Assembly (NCBI GenBank): GCA_018262195.1
Contig: JAGTRS010000008.1
Coordinates: forward strand, 1 to 64,000
Length of the DNA stretch: 64,000 nucleotides
DNA from: Pseudomonadota bacterium
Lineage (GTDB): Bacteria > Pseudomonadota > Gammaproteobacteria > Burkholderiales > Rhodocyclaceae
Direction: 5' to 3'
Shown here: one piece after another, positions 35,506 through 45,384 of the stretch
Layout: each line of letters opens with the position of its first letter
Position numbering within the stretch: position 1 is the stretch's first letter
Notes under the pieces: generated by a model
Database searches by the model: none
Seen by the model: only the letters and a program-made list of their open reading frames with translations
What the model was told of the DNA's origin: nothing
Made by a program: the position numbers and the translations under genes

Positions 35506-36807
35506 ATGAATCGTCGTGATTTTTTCCGTCTGGCCAGCATGGCTGGTCTTGGCGCTACGGCTGCCTCCTGGACACAACTGGCGGGTGCCGCAACGGCACC
35601 GCAACTCGGCACCGTGCCGACCAATACCGGCATTACCGGCCGTGTCGTCGTCATCGGTGGCGGCATGGGTGGCGCATCGGTTGCCAAGTATCTCCGCCTG
35701 TGGGGTGGCACCGGAGTTTCGGTAACGCTGGTCGAACGTGACAGCGCCTATACCTCCAATATCCTGAGCAACCTGGTTCTCAACGGTCAGCGCACCATTA
35801 CCTCGCTGCAATACGGCTACAGCAACCTGGCCAGCCGTTACGGCATTCGCATGGTCAAGGGAGACGTGACCAATATCGATCCAGTCGGCCACAGCGTCAG
35901 CCTGGCCGATGGCACCAAGCTGCCTTATGACCGTCTGGTGGTTGCCCCGGGGGTCGATTTTGATCTCTATCCCGGCCTCGAAACCGCCGCTGCCCAGGCC
36001 AAGGTGCCGCATGCCTGGAAGGCTGGCGTGCAGACGACCCAGCTGCGCAACATGATGGTCAATATGAAGGCCGGCCAGACCTTCGTCATGAGCATTCCGG
36101 CCAAGCCGTACCGCTGTCCGCCGGGGCCGTATGAGCGTGCCTGCGTCGTTGCCGACTGGCTGAAGAAGAATCGGCCCGGCTCCAAGGTCATCGTGCTCGA
36201 TGCCAACCCTGGCATCATTGCCGAGCCCTTGGCCTTCGCCAATGCTTTCGACGTGGTACACAAAGGCGTCATTGAATACCACTCGGGCGTCACCATCAAC
36301 AGCATCGACGCAACGACGATGACGCTGAACACCAGCCTTGGCAACCTGAAGGGCAATGTGATCAACGCCATTCCGCCGCATCGTGCCGGCAAGGTGGTTG
36401 CCAGCAACGGACTGGCCAACGTTGGCGGTCGCTGGGCCGGGGTTGATGTGCTGACCTATCAGTCCACCGCTGCGCCGGGTGTTCACGTCATTGGCGATGC
36501 CTCGGCGACGACACAGCCCAAGGCCGGCCACATCGCCAACCAGGAGGCCAAGATCTGCGCCGACGCCATTCTGCGTCTGCTCTCCGGCCGCAGCCCCGAT
36601 CCGTCACCGATCACCAACTCGGCTTGCTATTCGCCGATTACCTCGGATACGGCCTCGTGGCTCACGGCTATCTTCGCCTACGACCCGGTCAGCGGCACCA
36701 TGCAGCCGGTGCCGGGCGCCGCGGGCGAGGCCCCGACGCGTTCGAAGGACAACTACGAGGAAATGATCAAGTGGTTTAACACCTTGATGGAAGATTCCTT
36801 CGCCTGA
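35506..36807 (+). CDS. fccB: Flavocytochrome c sulfide dehydrogenase, flavin subunit
   Basis: A 433-residue periplasmic flavoprotein with a Tat-type leader (NRRDFFRLASMAGLG). The FAD Rossmann motif VVVIGGGMGGASVAKYL lies near 46-62; the redox-active cysteines match FCSD (YRCPPGPYERAC and ITNSACYSPI), and GDASATTQPKAGHIANQEAK is the second FAD-binding region. It oxidises sulfide at the flavin with a nearby disulfide. Operon with fccA, then 64 bp to the secretion operon. Confidence 0.92.
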   Translation: MNRRDFFRLASMAGLGATAASWTQLAGAATAPQLGTVPTNTGITGRVVVIGGGMGGASVAKYLRLWGGTGVSVTLVERDSAYTSNILSNLVLNGQRTITSLQYGYSNLASRYGIRMVKGDVTNIDPVGHSVSLADGTKLPYDRLVVAPGVDFDLYPGLETAAAQAKVPHAWKAGVQTTQLRNMMVNMKAGQTFVMSIPAKPYRCPPGPYERACVVADWLKKNRPGSKVIVLDANPGIIAEPLAFANAFDVVHKGVIEYHSGVTINSIDATTMTLNTSLGNLKGNVINAIPPHRAGKVVASNGLANVGGRWAGVDVLTYQSTAAPGVHVIGDASATTQPKAGHIANQEAKICADAILRLLSGRSPDPSPITNSACYSPITSDTASWLTAIFAYDPVSGTMQPVPGAAGEAPTRSKDNYEEMIKWFNTLMEDSFA

Positions 36808-36871
36808 TATCGGCTTCGGGCTCGCGCCCCGATTGGGTCGCGAGCCCTTTTCCGGACTAAGGAAATACACC

Positions 36872-37300
36872 ATGCTCCACAAACCATTCGAATTTCGCTT
36901 TTCTGCCGGCTTCACGCTGCTCGAACTGCTGGTCGTTGTCGCCATCATCGGCTTGCTGGCCGCCTATGTCGGGCCGCGCTACGTATCACAACTTGGCAAG
37001 TCCGAAGTGACGGCGGCCAAGACCCAGGTCGAGGCAATCGCCAGGGCGCTGGAGTCTTTCCGGCTGGACAATGGCGGCTATCCAAGCGCCGAGGTCGGTC
37101 TCAAGGCGCTGATCAGTCGCCCGACCAACCTGCCGCGCTGGAATGGCCCTTATTTGCAGAAGGACGTGCCGCTCGATCCGTGGGGACATGCCTACGTCTA
37201 TCGTCCGGTCGCCGCCAACGGCCGCGATTTCGAATTGCTCTCCCTGGGCCGCGACGGCCGCCCGGGTGGTAGCGGCGAAAACGCCGACATCCGCTTCTGA
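36872..37300 (+). CDS. gspG: Type II secretion major pseudopilin GspG
   Basis: A 142-residue pseudopilin. The prepilin peptidase site is G-FTLLELLVVVAIIGLLAAY, and the globular domain has the GspG calcium-loop style ending (PLDPWGHAYVYRP, ELLSLGRDGRPGG). AAGGAAA precedes the ATG at 36872. First gene of the coupled secretion operon. Confidence 0.92.
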   Translation: MLHKPFEFRFSAGFTLLELLVVVAIIGLLAAYVGPRYVSQLGKSEVTAAKTQVEAIARALESFRLDNGGYPSAEVGLKALISRPTNLPRWNGPYLQKDVPLDPWGHAYVYRPVAANGRDFELLSLGRDGRPGGSGENADIRF

Positions 37301-37307
37301 TCAACCC

Positions 37308-38519
37308 ATGAATTTCGCGATCCGAGCCATTGGTCCCCACGGTGTGGAAACCCTCCACATCGAAGCGCCCAGCCAGGCAGAAGCCTGTCGGCAGCTGGCG
37401 GCTCGTGATCTGCGTCCGCTCTCCGTCAAGGTGGCGGACAAGGCTGCCTGGCAGCAATGGTTCGCCCGCAGCAACGGGGTGGCCAGTTTCGATCTGCTGC
37501 TGTTCAGCCAGGAACTGCTCGCCCTGCTCGAAGCGGGCCTGACTCTGACCGAGGCGCTCGACGCCCTGCATGAAAAGGAGCGCCGGCCGGCGATTGCCGC
37601 CATCCTTGCCGAGCTGCGTGGTCGGCTTGGCGAGGGCCTGCGTTTTGCCGAGGCGCTGGCCGCCCAGCCGGCTGTTTTTCCGCCGCTCTACAGCGGGCTG
37701 ATGCGCGCCGCCGAACGTACGGCCAGCCTGGACAACTCGCTGGCCCGTTATATCGAATACCGTGGCCGCGTCGATCTGGTCCGTCGCCATATCACGCAGG
37801 CCATGATCTACCCTGCCATCCTGTGCGGCGTCGGTCTGCTGGTCAGTCTTTTTCTGCTCGGTTATGTCGTACCGAGTTTCGCCAGTGTCTATCAGAATTC
37901 CGGGCGCGATCTGCCGTTTGCTTCTCAATTGCTGATGCATTGGGGGCGCTTCGTGGCGGATAACAGCCGTCTGCTGGGGGCGGTTGCACTGGTGTCCGGT
38001 GGGGTGGCGGTCTGGCTTTTCGGTCGCCCTGGGACGCGGGACTGGCTGCGCACCGGCATGTCCGATTTATTGCGTCGCCTGCCGCAGATCGGCGAGCGGA
38101 TGCAAACCTTCGAACTGGCCCGTCTTTATCTGGCGCTCGGCACGTTGCTGGCTGGCGGCTTGCCGGTACTCCTTGCCCTCGGCTTGTGCGATGGCCTGGT
38201 TGCTCCCCGCACCGGCCTTGCCCTGCAGCGCGCCGCTCGTCGCATCGGTGAAGGCCTGCCGGCCTCGACTGCTTTCGATGAAGCCGGACTATGCACGCCG
38301 GTTGCCCTGCGCCTGATGCGCGTTGGCGAACGTACCGGTCAGCTTGGCGACATGCTGGCCCGCGCCGCCCGTTTCCATGATGGCGAGATCGAGCGTTTCA
38401 TCGCCCGCTTCACCCGCAGCTTCGAACCCTTGCTGATGGCTGCCATCGGCATTGTCATCGGGGCCATCGTCGTCCTGCTTTACATGCCGATCTTCGATCT
38501 GGCCGGGAGCTTCCAATGA
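37308..38519 (+). CDS. gspF: Type II secretion inner membrane protein GspF
   Basis: A 403-residue GspF/PilC-type platform protein. Two homologous cytoplasmic helical domains (about 60-165 and 260-370) alternate with three membrane helices; GLTLTEALDAL and GGLPVLLALGL are the repeat signatures. Start at 37308 is 7 bp after gspG. Its stop overlaps gspE (ATGA). Confidence 0.92.
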   Translation: MNFAIRAIGPHGVETLHIEAPSQAEACRQLAARDLRPLSVKVADKAAWQQWFARSNGVASFDLLLFSQELLALLEAGLTLTEALDALHEKERRPAIAAILAELRGRLGEGLRFAEALAAQPAVFPPLYSGLMRAAERTASLDNSLARYIEYRGRVDLVRRHITQAMIYPAILCGVGLLVSLFLLGYVVPSFASVYQNSGRDLPFASQLLMHWGRFVADNSRLLGAVALVSGGVAVWLFGRPGTRDWLRTGMSDLLRRLPQIGERMQTFELARLYLALGTLLAGGLPVLLALGLCDGLVAPRTGLALQRAARRIGEGLPASTAFDEAGLCTPVALRLMRVGERTGQLGDMLARAARFHDGEIERFIARFTRSFEPLLMAAIGIVIGAIVVLLYMPIFDLAGSFQ

Positions 38520-40087
38520 ACGCACGCCTGCCCGCAGTGCCGGTTGCCGATTATCCGGCCGCGACATTGCCCATGCTGCACCAGTTGACGCCGGTCTTCG
38601 AGCGGCTGCCGCTGGCCGAGGCGATTGCCCGCCGCTGTGTGCTGTTTCGAGACAATGCCGCCGTCGACCGTTATATCGGAGTGATTGCCGATCCGCTTGA
38701 TCACAAACTGCAGCGCTGGGCCGAGGCCCGCGCCGGCGATCCGGTGATCTGGCATCTGGCCACGGCGGAGGATCTTGGTGCCTGGCTGGACAAGCAGGCC
38801 GCCGGAACACGCCTGCTCGCCGAACCGGAGGCCGCCGAATCTTTCTCGGCTGCCCAGGCGGGCAGCGACAAGGCGTTGTCGGTGACGCAGAGCAGCGCGC
38901 AAACCAGCCCCGTCGTCCGCCTGCTCAACGCCACCTTGCATGACGCGCTGCGTCTGGGGGCCAGCGATGTGCATCTGGAATCGACCGGCCAGGGGCTGGA
39001 CATCCGCTACCGGATCGACGGCGTGCTTGAACATATTCGCAGCGTGCGCGGGGCTGATGTGGCGCCGCAGGTGATCTCCCGGCTGAAGGTGCTGGCCGAA
39101 CTCGACATTGCCGAAACACGTGTTCCGCAGGATGGACGCCTGGCCGTTCGCCTCGGCGACGGACAGCGCCGCATCGATCTGCGGGTTTCGATCATGCCCA
39201 GCATGCACGGCGAAGACGGCGTGCTGCGCATTCTCGACAAGAGCCGGCTGATGCAGGGGGAGCAGGCCCTGACGCTCGAGGGCCTGGGTTTCGCAGCGGA
39301 TGATCTGCACCGCCTGCGCGATCTCGTCGCCCAGCCCTACGGCATGCTGCTGGCCAGCGGCCCGACAGGCAGTGGGAAGACGACTTCACTCTATGCGCTG
39401 CTGTCGGAAATCCACGATGGTCGGGAAAAGATCATCACCATTGAAGATCCGGTCGAATATCAGTTGCCGGGCGTCCTGCAGATACCGGTCAACGAGAAGA
39501 AGGGGCTGACATTCGCCCGTGGCCTGCGCTCCATCCTGCGCCATGATCCGGACACCATCATGGTCGGCGAAATCCGTGACCGAGAAACGGCGGAAATCGC
39601 CATCCAGTCGGCGCTGACAGGCCATCGCGTGCTGTCCACGCTGCATGCCAACCATGTCTTCGATGTCTTCAGCCGCTTTGCGCACATGGGCATCGATCCC
39701 TATTTGCTGACTTCGGCGATCAGCGGCGTCTTTGCCCAACGCCTGGTGCGCAATCTCTGTCCGGCCTGCGCCCAGCCGCACGTGCCGAGCCGGCAGGAAA
39801 TTGATGCTTTTCAGTTTTCCGGCGACGGGATGCAACACGGCTTGAAAAAGGCCGTTGGTTGCGAATCCTGTCGCGGTACCGGCTATCAGGGACGCAGTGC
39901 CATTGTCGAGATCCTGGCCCTCGATGACGTGCTGCGTACCCTGATAGCCCAACGGGCGCCGCTCAACGAGATCCACAGCGCCGCCCGTCGGCTTGGTATG
40001 CGCAATCTGCGCGAAGCTGCGATTGCCCTGGCACGCAACGGAGTGACCACGCTTGAGGAGGTGCGCCGTGTCACGGCTCGCCATTAA
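38516..40087 (+). CDS. gspE: Type II secretion ATPase GspE
   Basis: A 523-residue motor ATPase. An N-terminal GspE domain is followed by the RecA-like core with Walker A GPTGSGKTTSLYALL, EDPVEYQ, TIMVGEIRDRETAE and LTGHRVLSTLHAN; the zinc module shows CPAC and CESCRG. It overlaps gspF by 4 bp and the next gene by 20 bp. It drives pseudopilus assembly. Confidence 0.93.
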   Translation: MNARLPAVPVADYPAATLPMLHQLTPVFERLPLAEAIARRCVLFRDNAAVDRYIGVIADPLDHKLQRWAEARAGDPVIWHLATAEDLGAWLDKQAAGTRLLAEPEAAESFSAAQAGSDKALSVTQSSAQTSPVVRLLNATLHDALRLGASDVHLESTGQGLDIRYRIDGVLEHIRSVRGADVAPQVISRLKVLAELDIAETRVPQDGRLAVRLGDGQRRIDLRVSIMPSMHGEDGVLRILDKSRLMQGEQALTLEGLGFAADDLHRLRDLVAQPYGMLLASGPTGSGKTTSLYALLSEIHDGREKIITIEDPVEYQLPGVLQIPVNEKKGLTFARGLRSILRHDPDTIMVGEIRDRETAEIAIQSALTGHRVLSTLHANHVFDVFSRFAHMGIDPYLLTSAISGVFAQRLVRNLCPACAQPHVPSRQEIDAFQFSGDGMQHGLKKAVGCESCRGTGYQGRSAIVEILALDDVLRTLIAQRAPLNEIHSAARRLGMRNLREAAIALARNGVTTLEEVRRVTARH

Positions 40088-41297
40088 CCGTTTCCTGCCA
40101 TCTACGCCTGTCTGCCTCGACGTCGGACGTAAGCGGCTGCTTGTTCGGCACGGCAAGGTGGTCGAGCGTCGAGCCATGCCGGCTCCGCTCAAGGCCGGTA
40201 TTCCATCGGCGGAGGCCTTGGCCGGGCTGCGTGCCTGTCTGGAAGAATTGTTCGCTCTCTTGCCGACCGGCCAACATCGGCTCGATATCACCGTCAGCGA
40301 TGCGCTGGCCCGAAGCTGGATCGTCGAGCGGATTGCCGGTCTGACCACACCACAGGAAATTTCGGCACTGGCTGAAAGCCAGATGCAGGATATCTACGGC
40401 GACTCGATGGAGGCAGCCGGTCAGTGGGCTGTCCGGGTCGATGCCACACCCTTTGCCGAGCAGTGGCCGGCCATTGCGCTGCCCAAGGCACTGCTTGAGT
40501 TGCTGTTCGAGTTGGCGGCAGGCAAGGGTTGGTCGGTTGGGCTGGTCACGACCCGCTTCGTCGCGGGCGTCAACGCACGGCGTGACAATCTTTTCCGTCG
40601 GCCCGGATCCGAAATATTTACGCTGGAGTCGAGTGACGGACTGACCATCGCCATTCGCGATAAAACGCAATGGCGCGCCCTGCGTACGCATCCGCCGCTG
40701 GCGCTGCTCGGTAGCGATCTGCCAGCCATGCTGCGTCGCGACTGCCAGGCTGCCGGCCTGCAAGTCGAGGATTGCCGGGTCGAGAAACTTGCCCGCAAGG
40801 TTTCGAATGGCAATGATCTGCAGCTCGATTTTGCCCCGGCCCGCAGTGAGTCATCGCTCCGTGTAGGCCTCGGTTCGGCCATGCTGGCCCTGGTCCTGGC
40901 GGCAACGTGGAGCCTGACCGGTGATACCGAAGCCGGCCCCCCACCGCATCAGGCTGCGCTGCCGAGTGTCGAAGAGGTACAGGCGATCAATACAGCGGTC
41001 GATGAACTCAATTTCCCCTGGGGGCGGGTGCTCGGCCTAGTCGAGACAAGCATCGACGACAGCCAGCGCATTACCCGTTTCGAAGGCGATGCGAGGGATG
41101 GGCGTCTGAGTTTTCAGGGCGAGGCGCGTGACAGTAGCGCAGTGTTGGCGCTTCCTGGCCGCCTGCGGGCCGATGCGCTGGTTACCGATGCCCGCGTGCT
41201 TAGCCAGGGGCCGGCCAATGCCACGGAAAACGGGGGCTTTCCAATCCGCTTCGCTCTCGAGGTGAGCTTGCAGACCAGTTCGGGAGAACAGCCATGA
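40068..41297 (+). CDS. GspL/PilM-like assembly protein
   Basis: A 409-residue bitopic protein. The N-terminal cytoplasmic part (about 1-260) resembles the actin-like PilM/GspL fold (PVCLDVGRKRLLVRHGKVV at the start); one membrane helix near 268-285; then a periplasmic PilN-like portion. Start GTG at 40068 is chosen because GAGGAGG lies 6 nt before it, inside gspE. It is coupled to the next gene by a 4-bp overlap. Role: linking GspE/F to the periplasmic components; assigned by position and topology more than by sequence. Confidence 0.72.
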   Translation: MSRLAINRFLPSTPVCLDVGRKRLLVRHGKVVERRAMPAPLKAGIPSAEALAGLRACLEELFALLPTGQHRLDITVSDALARSWIVERIAGLTTPQEISALAESQMQDIYGDSMEAAGQWAVRVDATPFAEQWPAIALPKALLELLFELAAGKGWSVGLVTTRFVAGVNARRDNLFRRPGSEIFTLESSDGLTIAIRDKTQWRALRTHPPLALLGSDLPAMLRRDCQAAGLQVEDCRVEKLARKVSNGNDLQLDFAPARSESSLRVGLGSAMLALVLAATWSLTGDTEAGPPPHQAALPSVEEVQAINTAVDELNFPWGRVLGLVETSIDDSQRITRFEGDARDGRLSFQGEARDSSAVLALPGRLRADALVTDARVLSQGPANATENGGFPIRFALEVSLQTSSGEQP

Positions 41298-41797
41298 AAC
41301 CACTGACCTGGCTCGATCTCCGCCTGATGCTGAGCCGGCAACCTGCCGTGGCGGCTTTGCTCGGCATTATCGTTGCGTTGAGCGGCGTCCTCATGGCGCA
41401 TCCGCCGCAGACGCAGGATGCGAACTTGTCCATGGCCATTGATCCAGCCCGGGTCATTGCCGCCCAGCGTAGCTTTCGCGGCACCCTGATTGCACCGTCG
41501 GCGCTGGCAGCAGCGCAGCAGGCTGTTCTCGAAGCAGCGGCCAGCCAGAGACTGACGATCGGGCCGGTGGATTATGTGCAGGAGGTTGATCCAGCCGGCA
41601 ATTTCATCACTGCCAGCATGCGCCTGCCGCTGACCGGCAGCTATGCCGATATTCGCCACTTTGTCGATGCAGCGCTGAGTTCTCAGCCGGCAATGTCGAT
41701 TCGTCATTTGAGCCTGCAGCGCGAGGCGGCTGACGGCATGGTCGTTCTGAATGCGACATTGACCGTGCAATTCCTGGTTGGGGAGGCGATCCGATGA
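41294..41797 (+). CDS. GspM/PilO-like assembly protein
   Basis: A 167-residue protein with one N-terminal membrane helix (about 17-36) and a periplasmic ferredoxin-like alpha/beta domain (YADIRHFVDAALSSQPAMSIRHLSLQRE), the pattern of PilO or GspM. Overlaps both neighbours by 4 bp. Named by topology and operon place. Confidence 0.68.
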   Translation: MKPLTWLDLRLMLSRQPAVAALLGIIVALSGVLMAHPPQTQDANLSMAIDPARVIAAQRSFRGTLIAPSALAAAQQAVLEAAASQRLTIGPVDYVQEVDPAGNFITASMRLPLTGSYADIRHFVDAALSSQPAMSIRHLSLQREAADGMVVLNATLTVQFLVGEAIR

Positions 41798-42300
41798 ATT
41801 CACCGATATTCGTTCTCGGCGCCGGAGCGCTGGCGCTCGTGTTCATGGTCGGCAGCGGCCGACCGGTCGTTGCCGGCACCGAAGCGCCGGCCAGCATGGA
41901 TGGCGGTTCTGCGGTACAGATTCGCGTCCTGCAACGCTCGGTCCGGAGTGCATCGACGCCGGGCAGTACGTCTGTCCGCGACCCGTTCGCCAGCGAACCC
42001 ACCGCACCTCACATGGCCACCGATTTTCAGCCGACTTCACCCCCCGTTCCGGTGCAAGCCTCGGCGCCAGCCTTTCCCGATTTTCGTGTCCTCGGCAAGC
42101 AACAGGATGACGAAGGCTGGGCGGTGTTCATCGGTGAGCCAGGAAAGCTGGGGCAGGTCTGGGTCGTCCGCCAGGGCGAATCCTTCAACGACCGCTTCCT
42201 GGTCAGCAAGCTGGCCCCGCCCGTACTGGTCATCAAGAGCACCCGTGGCCGGCAGAGCCGGACTTTCGACATCGGCAAAGACGAAGACATAGAAGAATGA
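41794..42300 (+). CDS. PilP/GspC-like periplasmic link protein
   Basis: A 168-residue protein with an N-terminal hydrophobic signal/anchor, a Pro/Ser-rich linker and a C-terminal beta domain (FRVLGKQQDDEGWAVFIGEPG, VWVVRQGESFNDRFLVSKL) like the PilP/GspC homology region that contacts the secretin. Four-bp overlaps on both sides. Confidence 0.68.
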   Translation: MNSPIFVLGAGALALVFMVGSGRPVVAGTEAPASMDGGSAVQIRVLQRSVRSASTPGSTSVRDPFASEPTAPHMATDFQPTSPPVPVQASAPAFPDFRVLGKQQDDEGWAVFIGEPGKLGQVWVVRQGESFNDRFLVSKLAPPVLVIKSTRGRQSRTFDIGKDEDIEE

Positions 42301-43919
42301 AAAAATATCCTGCCAGAATCATGATTCGCAAGTGGCTGTCCGGCCTGATTTTGGCCATGCTGCTCGGTGCTTGCGCCAGCAAATCGCCAATTCCCCCCGA
42401 GGGGCAGGCGCTGTTCGCCCAAGGGCAGCTGGACGAAGCGCTGGTCCGCATGGAAAGCGCCTTGCGCGACAACCCGAACAATGCCGAACTGCGTCTTGCC
42501 GTGGCACAGATCCGCGAACGGATCATGGCCCGCCAGCTGCAGCAATTGCAGGCGCAGAGCGAGCAGCAGGAGATCGCCCGGCGCCAGCTGGCCGAGGCTG
42601 CCCCGGTGGCGATTGAGAAGCCTCGCCCGGTTGGTCTGGACAAGCCGATCAATGTCGATTTCAAGGAAGCAACCCTGAATCAGGTCTGCCAGGTATTGTT
42701 CCGCACCGCCGGGCTGAATTTCGTCTTCGACAAGGAAGTCCGCACCGACCAGACGATCAGCATTGCGATGCGCCGGACGCCGGTGCGCGAAGTGCTCACC
42801 CTGATCCTGCGTTCGCAGCAGCTGGAGCAGCACTACATCAATGCCGATACGGTGATGATCTATCCCAATACCCCCGGCAAGGCGCGGGAATACCAGCCGT
42901 TGAGCGTGCGCAGTTTCTATCTGACCAATATCGAGGCCAAGGCGGCGGCCGCGACCTTGCGCACCATCCTGAAGGCGCGCGATCTGGTCGCCGATGAAAA
43001 GCAGAACGTCGTGGTCATGCGCGATACGCCGGAGGCCATCCGGATGGCCGAAAAGCTGCTCGCCGTGCATGACAAGCCGGAACCCGAGGTCATGCTCGAA
43101 GTTGAGGTGCTGGAAGTGAAACGCAGCCGACTGCAGGAGCTTGGCCTGCTTTGGCCGAGTTCCCTGATGCTGTCGCCGCTGGCCTCGACAAGCGGAGGCG
43201 CGTTGTCGCTGAAGGATCTGATTGCCGCACCCAAATCGAGCATGGCTGCCAGTTTTCCGACCTTCGGCATCAATGCCCGGGCCGAAAGCGGCGACACCAA
43301 CCTGTTAGCCAATCCGCGCATCCGCACTCGCAACCGGGAAATTGCCAAGATCATGATCGGTGACCGCGTGCCGAACATCACAACGACCTCGACGGCCACC
43401 GGCTTCGTCGCCGAATCGGTGCAGTACATCGATGTCGGCCTCAAGCTGGACGTGCAGCCGACCATCTACCTCGACAACGAGGTGGCCATTCGCATCTCGC
43501 TTGAGGTGAGCAATATCGTCAGCCAGACGCAAACAAAATCCGGCACGCTGGCCTACCAGATCGGTACCCGCAATGCCTCGACCGTACTGCGCCTGAAGGA
43601 TGGCGAGAACCAGGTGCTGGCCGGCCTGATCAGCGACGAGGAACGTTCCAGCGGTGCCAGAATTCCCGGCTTGGGTGATCTGCCGATGCTCGGCCGCTTG
43701 TTTGGCTCCAAGCGTGACGAAGGGCAGAAGACCGAGCTGGTGCTCTCCATCACCCCGCGTCTGGTTCGCAACAACCGCCGGCCGGGGATCGAACAGAGCG
43801 AATTCAGCATCGGTCCGGAAGCGGCCATGCGCCCGCTGGCCCAGGACATGTCCTATTTCACCGAAGCCGTGCCGGCCGCCACGGCACCGACTACCCCGGC
43901 GCCCGGAGCGGTGCAGTGA
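42297..43919 (+). CDS. gspD: Secretin (GspD/PilQ/MshL type), lipoprotein with TPR-like head
   Basis: A 540-residue outer membrane secretin. It has a lipobox LLGAC (Cys near 26), then a TPR-like helical segment (ALFAQGQLDEALVRMESALRDNP) and coiled stretch, an STN-like N domain (INVDFKEATLNQVCQVLFR), one N1-type domain, and the secretin core with VEVLEVKRSRLQELGL and PGLGDLPMLGRLFGS. The lipid anchor makes a separate pilotin unnecessary. Fewer N domains than classic GspD, closer to MSHA-type secretins. Confidence 0.9.
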   Translation: MKKYPARIMIRKWLSGLILAMLLGACASKSPIPPEGQALFAQGQLDEALVRMESALRDNPNNAELRLAVAQIRERIMARQLQQLQAQSEQQEIARRQLAEAAPVAIEKPRPVGLDKPINVDFKEATLNQVCQVLFRTAGLNFVFDKEVRTDQTISIAMRRTPVREVLTLILRSQQLEQHYINADTVMIYPNTPGKAREYQPLSVRSFYLTNIEAKAAAATLRTILKARDLVADEKQNVVVMRDTPEAIRMAEKLLAVHDKPEPEVMLEVEVLEVKRSRLQELGLLWPSSLMLSPLASTSGGALSLKDLIAAPKSSMAASFPTFGINARAESGDTNLLANPRIRTRNREIAKIMIGDRVPNITTTSTATGFVAESVQYIDVGLKLDVQPTIYLDNEVAIRISLEVSNIVSQTQTKSGTLAYQIGTRNASTVLRLKDGENQVLAGLISDEERSSGARIPGLGDLPMLGRLFGSKRDEGQKTELVLSITPRLVRNNRRPGIEQSEFSIGPEAAMRPLAQDMSYFTEAVPAATAPTTPAPGAVQ

Positions 43920-44389
43920 AATCACGGCGCGGCTTCACGCTGATTGAAATGATGGTGACGCTTGCCATCATCGGCGTGCTGGCCGCACTGGTCGTTCCCG
44001 TCGCCCAGATCGGCGTACAACGGGCCAGGGAGCAGGAGTTGCGCTCGGCCCTGCGCGAAATCCGGCAGGCCATCGATGCCTACAAGCGGGCCAGCGAGGA
44101 AGGCCGTGTCCCGCGTGACAGCAATTCGAACGGCTATCCGGCCTCGCTGCAGATCCTGGTGGACGGGGTGAGTGATGCGAAACACCCGAAGCGTCAGAAA
44201 GTCCGCTTCTTGCGGCGTTTGCCACGTGACCCGTTGCATCCCGATGCCAGCCTTGATCCGGCCCAGACCTGGGGTTTGCGCAGCTATGCCAGTGAAGCTG
44301 GCGAGCCGAGGGAGGGCAGCGATGTCTATGACGTCTATTCGCGCTCGCCGCAGCTTGGCCTGAACGGCGTTCCCTACAGGGTCTGGTGA
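43916..44389 (+). CDS. Pseudopilin (GspG/H-like)
   Basis: A 157-residue type IV pilin-like protein. The short leader MKSRRG precedes FTLIEMMVTLAIIGVLAAL with the cleavage Gly and Glu5. The globular part is rich in Arg (RFLRRLPRDPLHPD) and ends in a GspG-like way. GTG start overlaps the secretin stop. Confidence 0.85.
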   Translation: MKSRRGFTLIEMMVTLAIIGVLAALVVPVAQIGVQRAREQELRSALREIRQAIDAYKRASEEGRVPRDSNSNGYPASLQILVDGVSDAKHPKRQKVRFLRRLPRDPLHPDASLDPAQTWGLRSYASEAGEPREGSDVYDVYSRSPQLGLNGVPYRVW

Positions 44390-44757
44390 TGGCACGCGGC
44401 TTCACACTGATTGAATTGCTGGTCGTGCTGGCCATCGTGGCTTTGCTCTCGGCCATATCGCTGCCGCGCTATACCCAGTATGTCGAGCGCAACCGCGAAG
44501 CGGTCCTCGCCGAAAACCTGCGCCTGACCCGCGATGCGCTGGAGCAGTTTCACGCCGATCGCGGGCGCTATCCGGAAGCGCTGGAGGAACTGGTCACTCG
44601 CCGTTATCTGAAGGCCTTGCCGGTCGATCCCATCCTTGAGAGCAGCCAGTACTGGCGTGTCAGCGAACCACTGCCGCCGGCCGAGGGCAAGATCGGCGAC
44701 ATCCACAGCGCCGCGCCGGGTATCGGCCGCAACGGTCGGCGTTACACCACTTGGTAA
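44389..44757 (+). CDS. Pseudopilin (GspG-like, short)
   Basis: A 122-residue pilin-like protein. MARG is followed by FTLIELLVVLAIVALLSAI, with Glu5 present, then ALEQFHADRGRYPEALEELV, the GspG/PulG-type helix and loop. ATG at 44389 shares a base with the previous stop (TGATG). Confidence 0.86.
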   Translation: MARGFTLIELLVVLAIVALLSAISLPRYTQYVERNREAVLAENLRLTRDALEQFHADRGRYPEALEELVTRRYLKALPVDPILESSQYWRVSEPLPPAEGKIGDIHSAAPGIGRNGRRYTTW

Positions 44758-45260
44758 TGTTGATGACACCGAGCAAGCCCCAGCGCGGCATGATCTATCT
44801 TGCTCTGCTGCTCTCTGTGGCCCTGATCGGTGGTGTGTCGGCCGTCGGCCTGAAGGTGGCGCAGACGATACAGACACGCCAGGCCGAAGCGGAACTGCTG
44901 GCCATCGGCCTGGAGTTTCGTAACGCGCTGCAGTCCTATGCCGAAGCGACACCCAACGGCATTCCGCCAGCGCCAGAATCGCTGGCCGAGTTGCTCAGAG
45001 ATCCTCGCTACCCTGGCGTCAGGCGGCACCTGCGCCGCATCTATCACGATCCGCTGACCGGCAAAGCCGACTGGGGGATCATTCGTGGTCCGGATCGGCG
45101 TATCGCCGGAATCCACAGCCTGAGCAAGGGGGCGACCATCAAGCGCGATGGTTTTCCCGGCGAACTTGCTGCACTGGTGGGCAAGGACAGTCATGATCAG
45201 TGGATATTTTCGATCTTTGACCTTCCACCCGCTGGTGCGGGCAAGGGTGAAAGGAAGTGA
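44757..45260 (+). CDS. Minor pseudopilin-like protein
   Basis: A 167-residue protein with a single N-terminal hydrophobic helix (QRGMIYLALLLSVALIGGV) reminiscent of a pilin whose leader site is GM in place of GF, then a periplasmic domain (LLAIGLEFRNALQSYAEATP, RHLRRIYHDPLTGKADWG) like that of minor pseudopilins. No Glu5 is seen. TAATG overlap with the gene before; last member of the coupled operon. Confidence 0.7.
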   Translation: MLMTPSKPQRGMIYLALLLSVALIGGVSAVGLKVAQTIQTRQAEAELLAIGLEFRNALQSYAEATPNGIPPAPESLAELLRDPRYPGVRRHLRRIYHDPLTGKADWGIIRGPDRRIAGIHSLSKGATIKRDGFPGELAALVGKDSHDQWIFSIFDLPPAGAGKGERK

Positions 45261-45384
45261 TTGATACTGTGGGTCCCGGTCAGCGATTGAGCGCAGAATT
45301 GCCATCATCGGTGTGGCATGCCAATCCTCTGTGCGTTTCCGACAGTTTTTGTTTCTGCTAGTCCACTTCTACGGAGCTTACGTT